Source: Micromonosporaceae bacterium
Lineage (GTDB): Bacteria > Actinomycetota > Actinomycetes > Mycobacteriales > Micromonosporaceae
Direction: 5' to 3'
DNA length: 11,772 nt
Assembly (NCBI GenBank): GCA_019689695.1
Contig: JADGHA010000091.1
Location: 1 to 11,772 of the forward strand
Position 1 is the first letter of the stretch. Every line of letters begins with the position of its first letter. Under the pieces are notes generated by a model that made no database searches, was not told the origin of the DNA, and saw only the letters and a program-made list of their open reading frames with translations. Below, one piece after another: positions 1-6,627 of this stretch. The translations under genes were made by a program, and so were the position numbers.

Positions 1-15
1 GCTAGCGTCAGGGCC

Positions 16-834
16 GTGGGGAGGTACGACGACGTCCTGCGCCAGCCGCGTCGCGTCAGGACAGTGCCCGAGGTGGACGCGGAGCCGGACCTGGTGGTCG
101 AGGACGTCGAATCCGGGTTCTGCGGCGCGGTGGTCGGCTTCGACGCCGGGGCGGTGGTGCTGGAGGACCGGCACGGCCGGCGCCGGCACTTCCCGCTGCT
201 GCCGGCGGCGTTCCTGCTCGACGGCGAGGTGGTCACCCTTCGCCGGCCCGCGCCGCGCCCGACCCGGCCGGCCCGCCGGCGCACCGCCTCCGGCTCCATC
301 GCGGTGGACGGCGTCCGGGCGCGGGTGGCGAGGGCCAGCCGGATCTGGGTCGAGGGCCTGCACGACGCCGCGCTGGTCGAGCGGATCTGGGGCGACGACC
401 TGCGCATCGAGGGCGTGGTGGTGGAGCCGCTGGACGGCGTCGACGCCCTGCCCGAGGCGGTCCGGCAGTTCCGCCCCGGGCCGGGGCGGCGGCTGGGTGT
501 GCTCGTGGACCATCTGGTGCCGGGCTCCAAGGAGAGCCGCATCGTGGCCGCGGTGGACCATCCGGACGTCATGGTGACCGGCCACCCCTATGTCGACATC
601 TGGCAGGCGGTCAAGCCCGAACGGCTGGGGATCCGGCAGTGGCCGGTGGTCCCGCCCGGCCAGCCCTGGAAGGAGGGCGTGTGCGCCGCGTTGGGCGTCT
701 CCGATCCCGCCGAGATGTGGCGGACGGTCCTCGGCTCGGTGCGCACCTTCCACGATGTACAGCCGCCGCTGGTCGGCGCGGTGGAGCGGCTGATCGACTT
801 CGTGACTACTGTGGACCCTCCGGCGTCCGGCTGA
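16..834 (+). CDS. DUF3097 family protein
   Basis: A 272-residue protein of the uncharacterised actinobacterial family DUF3097, recognised from overall sequence: an N-terminal segment around residues 27-75 with a G-F-C-G-A-V-V patch, a variable Pro/Arg-rich linker (~78-90), and a conserved C-terminal half. That half contains I-W-V-E-G-L-H-D (E113, D117), then V-D-H-L-V-P-G-S-K-E (D165), then G-H-P-Y-V-D-I-W near 189-196. The spacing of E113, D117 and D165 resembles the acidic signature of TOPRIM folds (primases, RNase M5), which would suggest nucleic-acid work; this is inference, as the family has no proven function. The start is GTG at 16 with only a weak purine run just before it. The reading frame stays open to the left window edge, so the true start could lie upstream. 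The 3' end overlaps the convergent hydrolase gene by 29 nt. Confidence 0.83.
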   Translation: MGRYDDVLRQPRRVRTVPEVDAEPDLVVEDVESGFCGAVVGFDAGAVVLEDRHGRRRHFPLLPAAFLLDGEVVTLRRPAPRPTRPARRRTASGSIAVDGVRARVARASRIWVEGLHDAALVERIWGDDLRIEGVVVEPLDGVDALPEAVRQFRPGPGRRLGVLVDHLVPGSKESRIVAAVDHPDVMVTGHPYVDIWQAVKPERLGIRQWPVVPPGQPWKEGVCAALGVSDPAEMWRTVLGSVRTFHDVQPPLVGAVERLIDFVTTVDPPASG

Positions 835-2131
835 AGATGAAGGTGGCGATGTCCAGCGCCTCGACCGCGCCGGAGGGGCTTCGCCGGACCAGCATCACCT
901 CGCCGTCGTTCATCCCGGAGCGGCCGCGCCACCGGTCGGCGGCCTCGGCGGCGAACCGCCACGGCTCGCGGGCCGGCACGCCCAGGTAGGACATCACCAG
1001 CTCGCCCCGCTCGCCGTCCCAGGCCATCTCGTACTCGCGGCCCATCCACCACCAGCGGCCGCACAGCGGCGCGACGTCGGCGGGTGGTGCGGCGCTGGGC
1101 CGCCAGGGCCGGGCCGGCGGGCCCGGCTCCCGGTCCAGCACCGCGCTGAGGATCTCCAGGCTGAGCCCACTGATCGAGGTGCCGCGCATGGTGTACGCGT
1201 TGGCGAAGGCGACCACGCCGGTCCGCGACGGCCGGTGGACGGCGAGGTGGGCGAGGTAGCCGGGCATCGAGCCGCCGTGCCCGACGAAGACGCGTTCGCC
1301 CACCCGGAACAGCTCGACGCCCAGACCGTGCCCGGAAGTCCACGACGCCAGATCGGTGATCACCACCGGCGTGCACATCTCGGCGACGGTGGCCGGGGCG
1401 AGCACGGCCGGGTCGGGGTCGGCCAGGAACGCCGCCCACTTGACCAGATCGGCCGCGGTGGACCACAGCTGGCCGGCGGGCGCCATCGCCTTGTGGTCGT
1501 GGCGCGGCTCCTCGCGCAGGGTGCCATGCCACGGGTGCACCACGTATCCACGGGCGAACGGCTCGGTCGGGTGGTACGTGGTGCGGGTCATCGCCAGCGG
1601 TTCGAGCAGCCGCTCGGTGACCAGCGTCGCCCAGTCCTCGCCGGTGATCCGGTGCAGCACGGCGCCGAGCACTCCGTAGGCCAGGTTCGAGTAGTGGAAG
1701 GAACGGTACGGCGGGTAGGCCAGCTTGCCTGCGGTCAGGCCGGCGAGGAAGGTGTCCAGGTCGGTGCCGGCGGACCGCTCCCACCAGTCGCCGTCGGGCT
1801 CCCGCTGCATGCCTGAGACGTGGCCGAGCAGCTGTCGCAGGGTGACCGCGCCGACGGGAACGCCGGGCAGGTACGCGCCGAGCACATCGTCGAGGGAGAG
1901 CTTGCCGTCGTCGCGCAGCTGCAGCACCAGCGCCGCGGTCAGTGTTTTGGAGATCGAGCCGATCCGGTACTGCATGTCCGGATCCGGCCGCGGCAGGTCG
2001 CCGGCGCCGCTGAAATGGGCCAGCACGCCGTCGCGGACCACGGCCGCCACCAGTGAGGGCACCCGGGCGCCGGCTTGGGTCCGGGCCACGATCTCGTCGA
2101 CCTGACCGGCGGTCTCGCGCAGCAGCGCCAC
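806..2131 (-). CDS. Serine hydrolase, beta-lactamase/esterase fold
   Basis: A 441-residue serine hydrolase of the class C beta-lactamase/penicillin-binding-protein-like family (PF00144). The S-x-x-K motif is S59-I-S-K62 (nucleophile and general base), the Y-x-N motif is Y147-S-N149, and the third motif is H285-G-G287 instead of K-T-G, as is common in esterases and peptidases of this fold. A C-terminal beta-rich domain (~350-441) resembles the small accessory domain of such proteins. No signal peptide or membrane segment is visible, so a cytoplasmic esterase, amidase or peptidase is likelier than a periplasm-type beta-lactamase; the substrate is unknown. The frame is open further upstream (to 2227), but I chose GTG at 2131 because an AGGAGG lies 5 nt before it and residues after it match the family. 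It is divergent from the nfeD-like gene and ends convergently inside the DUF3097 gene. Confidence 0.9.
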   Translation of the reverse strand: MALLRETAGQVDEIVARTQAGARVPSLVAAVVRDGVLAHFSGAGDLPRPDPDMQYRIGSISKTLTAALVLQLRDDGKLSLDDVLGAYLPGVPVGAVTLRQLLGHVSGMQREPDGDWWERSAGTDLDTFLAGLTAGKLAYPPYRSFHYSNLAYGVLGAVLHRITGEDWATLVTERLLEPLAMTRTTYHPTEPFARGYVVHPWHGTLREEPRHDHKAMAPAGQLWSTAADLVKWAAFLADPDPAVLAPATVAEMCTPVVITDLASWTSGHGLGVELFRVGERVFVGHGGSMPGYLAHLAVHRPSRTGVVAFANAYTMRGTSISGLSLEILSAVLDREPGPPARPWRPSAAPPADVAPLCGRWWWMGREYEMAWDGERGELVMSYLGVPAREPWRFAAEAADRWRGRSGMNDGEVMLVRRSPSGAVEALDIATFIFSRTPEGPQ

Positions 2132-2136
2132 ATTCG

Positions 2137-2142
2137 CCTCCT
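2137..2142 (-). promoter_or_regulatory. Ribosome binding site setting the hydrolase start
   Basis: On the minus strand this reads AGGAGG, a full match to the anti-Shine-Dalgarno sequence, followed 5 nt later by GTG at 2131-2129. It decides the start against the 32-codon longer frame beginning at 2227, whose extra N-terminus is Pro/Trp/Glu-rich and looks non-coding. An ATG at 2133 overlaps the GTG but is in another frame. Confidence 0.85.
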
Positions 2143-2247
2143 CTTCCCACGGCGGCCAGGGGGACCATACCGGCTCGGCCAGCCGGCGGGCCTCAGGGTG
2201 CCGGTTCGAGGTTCGCCACGTTTGCACAGACGTGACAGGATCTATGC

Positions 2248-2682
2248 GTGGAGCCAGTTCTCTGGATCGTTCTCGGGGTGGTCCTCGCGGTGGCCGAGAT
2301 GTTCACCGCAACCCTGGTCCTGATCATGCTGGCCGCCGGCGCGTTCGCCGCGGCGCTCGCGGCCGGCCTGGGCGCCCCGGTGGCGGTCCAGGCGCTGGTC
2401 TTCGCGGCTGTCTCCGCACTGTCTCTGGTCGCGGTGCGGCCGATCGTCCGCCGGCACCAGCGGCCGGCGATCGAGACCGGCGACACGCCGTTCGGGCTGG
2501 AAGCGATCGAGGGCGCGTCCGGGCTCGTGCTCGAGGATGTCGACGCCGACCACGGCCTGGTCAAGATCGACGGCGAGCTGTGGACCGCACGCGCCTACGA
2601 CGCGACCCAGGTGATACCGAAGGGCGAGCGGGTGCGGGTGGTGGAGGTCAAAGGGGCCACCGCCATGGTCTGGCGCGAGTAG
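2248..2682 (+). CDS. NfeD-like membrane protein
   Basis: A 144-residue member of the NfeD family, short form without the N-terminal ClpP-like protease domain. Residues ~4-64 form two or three hydrophobic helices that anchor it in the cytoplasmic membrane. Residues ~88-142 form the NfeD C-terminal OB-fold: G-L-V-K-I-D-G-E-L-W-T-A-R-A, then I-P-K-G-E-R-V-R-V-V-E-V, then G-A-T-A-M-V. Short NfeD proteins are known to pair with SPFH/band 7 proteins, and the next gene, 30 nt downstream on the same strand, encodes exactly that. The two are presumably an operon assembling a membrane microdomain or quality-control complex. The start is GTG at 2248 with AGGA at 2237-2240, a 7 nt spacer. The molecular role of this pair in actinobacteria is not settled. 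Confidence 0.9.
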   Translation: MEPVLWIVLGVVLAVAEMFTATLVLIMLAAGAFAAALAAGLGAPVAVQALVFAAVSALSLVAVRPIVRRHQRPAIETGDTPFGLEAIEGASGLVLEDVDADHGLVKIDGELWTARAYDATQVIPKGERVRVVEVKGATAMVWRE

Positions 2683-2712
2683 TGGCGCCGCTGCTGACAG
2701 AAGGTGAGTGGA

Positions 2713-3825
2713 ATGGATGTTGTCATCGCCGTGGTGATCCTGGCGGTGCTCCTGTTCGTGGTGATAGTCCTGCTGCGCTCCGTGCGCATCGTGCCCCAGC
2801 AGCGCAACGACGTGGTGGAGCGGTTGGGGCGCTACCAGCGCACGCTCAAGCCGGGGCTCAACCTGCTGGTGCCCATCATCGAGGCGGTGCGCACCAAGGT
2901 GGACCTGCGCGAGCAGGTGGTCAGCTTCCCACCCCAGCCGGTGATCACTTCGGACAACCTGGTCGTCTCGATCGACACGGTGCTCTACTTCAAGGTCGTC
3001 GACCCGGTGCGCGCCACCTACGAGATCTCCAACTTCCTGCAGGGCATCGAGCAGCTCACGGTGACCACGCTGCGGAACGTGATCGGTTCACTGGACCTGG
3101 AGAAGACGCTGACCAGCCGCGAGGAGATCAACCGGCACCTGTCGGTGGTGCTGGACGAGACCACCGGGCGGTGGGGCGTCAAGGTGACCCGGGTGGAGAT
3201 CAAGGCGATCGAGCCGCCGCCGAGCATCCGCGACTCGATGGAGAAGCAGATGCGCGCCGAGCGGGACCGACGGGCCGCGATCCTCAACGCCGAGGGCGTC
3301 AAGCAGTCGCAGATCCTCACCGCCGAGGGTGAGAAGCAGGCCGCGGTGCTGCGCGCCGACGGTGACCGGCAGGCCCGCATCCTGCAGGCAGAGGGCCAGG
3401 CCAAGGCGATCCGCACGGTCTTCGACGCGATCCACACCGCCAACCCCGACGCCAAGGTGATGGCCTACCAGTACCTGCAGGCGCTGCCGCAGATCGCCAA
3501 CGGCACCGCGAACAAGGTGTGGGTGGTGCCGGCCGAGCTGACCAAAGCGCTGGAGGGCATCACCAGCGCGTTCGGCGGGCTGGGCGCGACCGAGGGCCCG
3601 CTCGCCGCGCCGGGCGAGATGGGCCAGGCCAGCAAGGAGGTCGCGGCCGAGGCAAACCAGGCGGCGCAGGCCGCCGCGGCCGCCGCCGAGGAGGTACGCG
3701 CGGAGGTGAAGGCCGCCGAGGCCCAGGTGTCCGGTGACCGGTCCGCCGTGCCGGGCCTGCCGGCGTCCGGGCCGGCGCCCGCCTCGGATCTGCTCAACGA
3801 CGGGCGTACGGCCGAACGGGGCTGA
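2713..3825 (+). CDS. SPFH/band 7 domain protein (stomatin/flotillin-like)
   Basis: A 370-residue SPFH (stomatin, prohibitin, flotillin, HflK/C) protein. Residues 2-21 form one N-terminal transmembrane helix. The band 7 domain spans ~24-180, with the signature R-x-V-P-Q-Q, G-R-Y-Q-R-T-L-K-P-G-L-N and a long stretch typical of the stomatin/paraslipin group. Four consecutive 11-residue units with the pattern I-L-x-A-E-G-x-K-Q occupy 190-233, predicted as a hendecad coiled coil for oligomerisation. The C-terminal ~75 residues are Ala/Glu-rich then Pro-rich and probably disordered. It likely acts as a membrane scaffold with the NfeD-like protein encoded just upstream. I chose ATG at 2713 because AAGGTGAG (2701-2708) is well spaced before it; an in-frame GTG at 2704 sits inside that ribosome-binding site. 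Confidence 0.94.
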   Translation: MDVVIAVVILAVLLFVVIVLLRSVRIVPQQRNDVVERLGRYQRTLKPGLNLLVPIIEAVRTKVDLREQVVSFPPQPVITSDNLVVSIDTVLYFKVVDPVRATYEISNFLQGIEQLTVTTLRNVIGSLDLEKTLTSREEINRHLSVVLDETTGRWGVKVTRVEIKAIEPPPSIRDSMEKQMRAERDRRAAILNAEGVKQSQILTAEGEKQAAVLRADGDRQARILQAEGQAKAIRTVFDAIHTANPDAKVMAYQYLQALPQIANGTANKVWVVPAELTKALEGITSAFGGLGATEGPLAAPGEMGQASKEVAAEANQAAQAAAAAAEEVRAEVKAAEAQVSGDRSAVPGLPASGPAPASDLLNDGRTAERG

Positions 3826-4628
3826 GCATCGCCACCGTCACCATCACCGATCCGGACGACGGGCGGATCGCCGACTACCGGGCGCTCACCGATGTCCAGC
3901 TGCGGACCAGGTGGGAGCCGCCGCACGGGCTGTTCATCGCCGAGGGGGAGCTGGTGCTGCGCCGCGCGCTCCGCGCCGGCTACGTGCCACGCTCCTTCCT
4001 CGTCGATGCCAGGCGGGTGGAGCAGCTGGCCGACCTGCCGGAGATCGCACCGGTCTACGTGGCCTCGCAGGACGTGCTGGAGAAGACGACCGGGTTCCAC
4101 GTCCACCGTGGAGTGCTGGCGTCGTTCCACCGCCGGCCGCTGCCGCCCGCCTCGCAGGTGCTGGCCGCGGCGCGGCGCGTGGCCATCCTGGAGGACGTCA
4201 ACAACCACACCAACCTCGGGGCGATCTTCCGGGGCGCCGCCGCGCTCGGCGTGGACGGTGTGCTGCTGTCGCCGTCCTGTGCCGATCCGCTCTACCGGCG
4301 CAGCGTGCGGGTGAGCATGGGCGAGGTCTTCGCGATCCCGTACGCCCGGCTCCAGCCCTGGCCGGCCGGGCTGGCCGAGGTACGCGCGGCGGGCTTCACG
4401 GTGCTGGCACTGACCCCGGCGCCGGACGCGGTCCCGCTGCAGGAGCTGGACGACACGGCCCGGGCTCGGCCGGCGGTGCTGCTCGGCGCGGAGGGCGCCG
4501 GCCTGTCCCCGGCCGCGCTCGCCGCCAGCGACCTGCGGGTGGTGATCCCGATGCAACACGGCGTCGACTCGCTCAACGTCGCCGCCGCCGCGGCCGTCGC
4601 CTTCTGGGAGCTCAACCGGGGCGCCTAG
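3822..4628 (+). CDS. SpoU/TrmH family RNA 2'-O-ribose methyltransferase
   Basis: A SPOUT-class methyltransferase that would use S-adenosylmethionine to methylate a ribose 2'-OH in rRNA or tRNA; the target nucleotide cannot be read from sequence. With the proposed start it has 268 residues. The N-terminal RNA-binding part includes G-L-F-I-A-E-G-E-L-V (~36-45). The catalytic knot has motif 1 N-N-H-T-N-L-G-A-I-F-R (127-137), motif 2 L-L-G-A-E-G-A-G-L-S (220-229) and motif 3 I-P-M-Q-H-G-V-D-S-L-N-V-A (242-254). Family-like sequence runs upstream to about 3825 with no ATG, GTG or TTG in frame. The best candidate is CTG at 3822, overlapping the SPFH stop codon as CTGA. A GTG at 3954 has a purine-rich run before it but would delete the conserved I-A-E-G-E segment. 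Coupled translation from the SPFH gene is likely. Confidence 0.9.
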   Translation: MSIATVTITDPDDGRIADYRALTDVQLRTRWEPPHGLFIAEGELVLRRALRAGYVPRSFLVDARRVEQLADLPEIAPVYVASQDVLEKTTGFHVHRGVLASFHRRPLPPASQVLAAARRVAILEDVNNHTNLGAIFRGAAALGVDGVLLSPSCADPLYRRSVRVSMGEVFAIPYARLQPWPAGLAEVRAAGFTVLALTPAPDAVPLQELDDTARARPAVLLGAEGAGLSPAALAASDLRVVIPMQHGVDSLNVAAAAAVAFWELNRGA

Positions 4629-4644
4629 CGGGCAGCGGCTCCAT

Positions 4645-4673
4645 CTGGTCCAGTGTCCGCGCGCTGGGTCCAG
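4645..4673. repeat. Paired CTGG-CCAG palindromes in the pucR leader
   Basis: Two short palindromes lie in the 110 bp between the methyltransferase and the PucR gene: CTGGTCCAG at 4645-4653 and CTGGGTCCAG at 4664-4673. Their shared GGTCCAG cores are exactly 20 bp apart, about two helical turns, as expected for a dimeric regulator binding one DNA face. A second pair, CTAGGG at 4706 and 4726, also repeats at 20 bp. These may be operator sites for PucR autoregulation, but an imperfect bulged stem (4662-4684) over the same bases could instead serve as a terminator of the upstream operon. Confidence 0.35.
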
Positions 4674-4738
4674 GTGCCCGAGCGGCGCTGGTACTTCTGG
4701 TGGGACTAGGGGGTGTGTTGCCGGTCTAGGGTGACCGT

Positions 4739-6460
4739 GTGTTCCCCACCGTCCGGGAGGTGCTGGCGCTGGAGCCGGTGCGGCACGGCGCGCCTCGGGT
4801 GGTGGCCGGCGAGGCGGCACTCGACCGGCCGGTCCGGTGGGTGCACGCCGCCGAGGTGCCGGACATCGCCTCCCTGCTGCGCGGCGGGGAGCTGGTTCTC
4901 ACCACCGGCATCGGGCTGCCGGCGGACGAAACCGGGCTGCGCACGTTCATCGCCGAGCTGGCCGACGTGGGCGTGGCCGGACTGGTCGTCGAGCTCGGCC
5001 GGCGGTACCCGGCGCACGTGCCGCCGGCGATGGTGGCCGCCGCCGAGCGGCGCGACCTGCCACTGGTGGAGCTGCGCCGGCCCACACCGTTCGTCCCGAT
5101 CACCGAGGCGGTGCACGCGCTGATCGTGGACGCCCAGCTGACCGAGCTGCGCGCGACCGAGGAGATCCACCAGCGGTTCACCGAGCTGTCGGTGGAGGGC
5201 GCGGAGCCGGCCGAGGTGGTCCGGCAGGCCGCCGAGCTCGCCGGGTGCCCGGTGGTGCTGGAGAACCTGGCCCGCCAGGTGCTCGCCTACGACAGCGCGG
5301 GGGAGAACGCGGCGCTGCTGCTGGAGGGCTGGGAGCAGCACTCGCGGCGGATCCAGCCGGCCGGCCGCACCTCGTACGACGCGGATGCCGGTTGGCTCGT
5401 CACGGCGGTCGGCGCCCGCGGCGAGGACTGGGGACGCCTGCTGCTGCGCTGGCCGCCCGGCGGTGAGACGGGGGCGGCCGCGGCCCCGCCCCCCCGGCCG
5501 TCCATCCTGCTCGAACGGGCGGCATCCACGCTCGCCCTGGGCCGGCTCATCCGCCGTGACGAGGAGAGCCTGGAACGGCAGATCCACCGCACCCTGCTGA
5601 CCGCGTTGCTGGACCACACCCGGCCGGTCGACGAGGTGGCCCTGCGGGCCCGGGCGCTGGGCGTGGCGCTGGAACGGCGGCACCTGGTCGGCGTGGTGGT
5701 CCGGCACCGGCAGGACGCGGCGGACAGCGCCGGCACCGGCACCGCGGGCTTCGGGGGCGCACCGGAGGCGGCGGCCCGGATGCGGGATCTGGCCGAGGCG
5801 GTCGGCCACGCGCTGCGCGCCGCCCGGCTGGCCGGGCTGACCGGACCGCTGGATGACCAGGCGGTCGGTGTGCTGCTCGCCCTGCGTGGCGGCGAGGATG
5901 AAGGCGCCGCGCTCTCCGCGTTCGCCGCGGCGTTGCGGCGGATACACCTGGCGGACCGCCGCTCCGGCCGGCCGGCGGCCGCGCTGGCCGGCTCGCCGGG
6001 CGCCGAGGGCGGGTGCCTGATCGTAGCGGCCGGCTCCGGCGTGGACAGCCTGCGCGAAGCGCGACGCTCCCTGGTGGAGGCCCGGCAGGTCGCCGAGGCG
6101 GCCCAGCACGACCGCCGGGAGGTGGACGTGTTCCGGCTGCCCCACGTCGGCCTGGCTGGCCTGCTGCACCTGCTGCGCGAGGAGCCACGGCTGCAGACCT
6201 TCGTGGAGCGGCAGCTCGGCCCGCTGCTGGCGTACGACGCCCGGCACCCGCGGGAGCAGCTGCTGAAGACGCTGCGCGCCTACCTCGACAACGGCCGCAA
6301 CAAGTCCGCCGCCGCGGCCGCCGCACACCTGTCCCGCCCCGCGTTCTACGAGCGCCTGGCCCGCATCGCGCGGATCCTCGACGTGGACCTGGACTCGGTC
6401 GAGGCAACCCTGTCGCTGCACGTCGCCCTGCTGGCGCTGGATGCGCTCCGCGACACCTGA
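4739..6460 (+). CDS. PucR family transcriptional regulator
   Basis: A 573-residue regulator with the architecture of the PucR/CdaR group. The N-terminal PucR sensor domain (~3-130) is recognisable from P-T-V-R-E-V-L-A-L, P-V-R-W-V-H-A-A-E-V-P-D-I and L-R-G-G-E-L-V-L-T-T-G-I. The middle region (~140-480) is Ala/Leu/Arg-rich, with a GGDEF-like CdaR segment likely in its later half. The C-terminal PucR-type helix-turn-helix (~503-573) contains L-L-K-T-L-R-A-Y-L-D-N-G-R-N-K-S-A-A and F-Y-E-R-L-A-R-I-A-R-I-L. Family members regulate purine, allantoin, proline, glycerate or GABA-type catabolism in response to metabolites. Here the next gene is a class III aminotransferase on the same strand, 167 nt away, making it the likely target. 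The start is GTG at 4739 with AGGGTG (4728-4733) 5 nt upstream. Confidence 0.92.
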   Translation: MFPTVREVLALEPVRHGAPRVVAGEAALDRPVRWVHAAEVPDIASLLRGGELVLTTGIGLPADETGLRTFIAELADVGVAGLVVELGRRYPAHVPPAMVAAAERRDLPLVELRRPTPFVPITEAVHALIVDAQLTELRATEEIHQRFTELSVEGAEPAEVVRQAAELAGCPVVLENLARQVLAYDSAGENAALLLEGWEQHSRRIQPAGRTSYDADAGWLVTAVGARGEDWGRLLLRWPPGGETGAAAAPPPRPSILLERAASTLALGRLIRRDEESLERQIHRTLLTALLDHTRPVDEVALRARALGVALERRHLVGVVVRHRQDAADSAGTGTAGFGGAPEAAARMRDLAEAVGHALRAARLAGLTGPLDDQAVGVLLALRGGEDEGAALSAFAAALRRIHLADRRSGRPAAALAGSPGAEGGCLIVAAGSGVDSLREARRSLVEARQVAEAAQHDRREVDVFRLPHVGLAGLLHLLREEPRLQTFVERQLGPLLAYDARHPREQLLKTLRAYLDNGRNKSAAAAAAHLSRPAFYERLARIARILDVDLDSVEATLSLHVALLALDALRDT

Positions 6461-6464
6461 CCAC

Positions 6465-6485
6465 CGGGCGGTCGCTACCCGCCCG
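6465..6485 (+). terminator. Hairpin just after pucR, possible terminator
   Basis: Four bases after the PucR stop codon, CGGGCGGT (6465-6472) pairs with ACCcGCCCG (6477-6485) around a four-base CGCT loop. The stem is eight base pairs, nearly all G-C, with one bulged C at 6480. No T-run follows, which is usual for actinobacterial intrinsic terminators. Position and strength suggest transcription termination or attenuation between the regulator and the aminotransferase. Confidence 0.5.
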
Positions 6486-6627
6486 CGGCACGATCGCCAG
6501 CACCGCCAACGCCCGGCCGGCCCCCTCGTCCGAGCAGATCCGGGGCCGACGGTCTGTCAGGCCGCGATCGCGAGGCGCAGCCAGGTTGGGTCTTGCCGCG
6601 GCCTCATGGACCATAAAGCATGAGCAC

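Noticed and set aside
588..2168. 526-codon minus-strand frame overlapping the serine hydrolase
   Set aside because: It is an Arg/Pro/Gly-rich translation of the hydrolase gene in another frame; the overlapping frame holds the catalytic motifs.
2132..2247. Divergent promoters between the hydrolase and nfeD-like genes
   Set aside because: A TATGGT on the minus strand (2163-2168) could be a -10 box, but no convincing -35 accompanies it; the plus-strand candidates TTGCAC and TATGCG are badly spaced.
3465..4820. 451-codon minus-strand frame antisense to the SPFH and methyltransferase genes
   Set aside because: High GC suppresses stop codons; composition is His/Arg/Pro-rich with no recognisable domain, while the plus strand encodes clear families.
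4706..6421. 571-codon minus-strand frame antisense to pucR
   Set aside because: Low-complexity Gln/Arg/Gly-rich shadow, with no ribosome-binding site or family features.
6461..6627. Promoter and operator before the aminotransferase
   Set aside because: CGCGATCGCG (6563-6572) and ATGGACCAT (6606-6614) are palindromic, and weak boxes such as TTGGGT and CATAAA exist, but spacing and matches are too poor to annotate.
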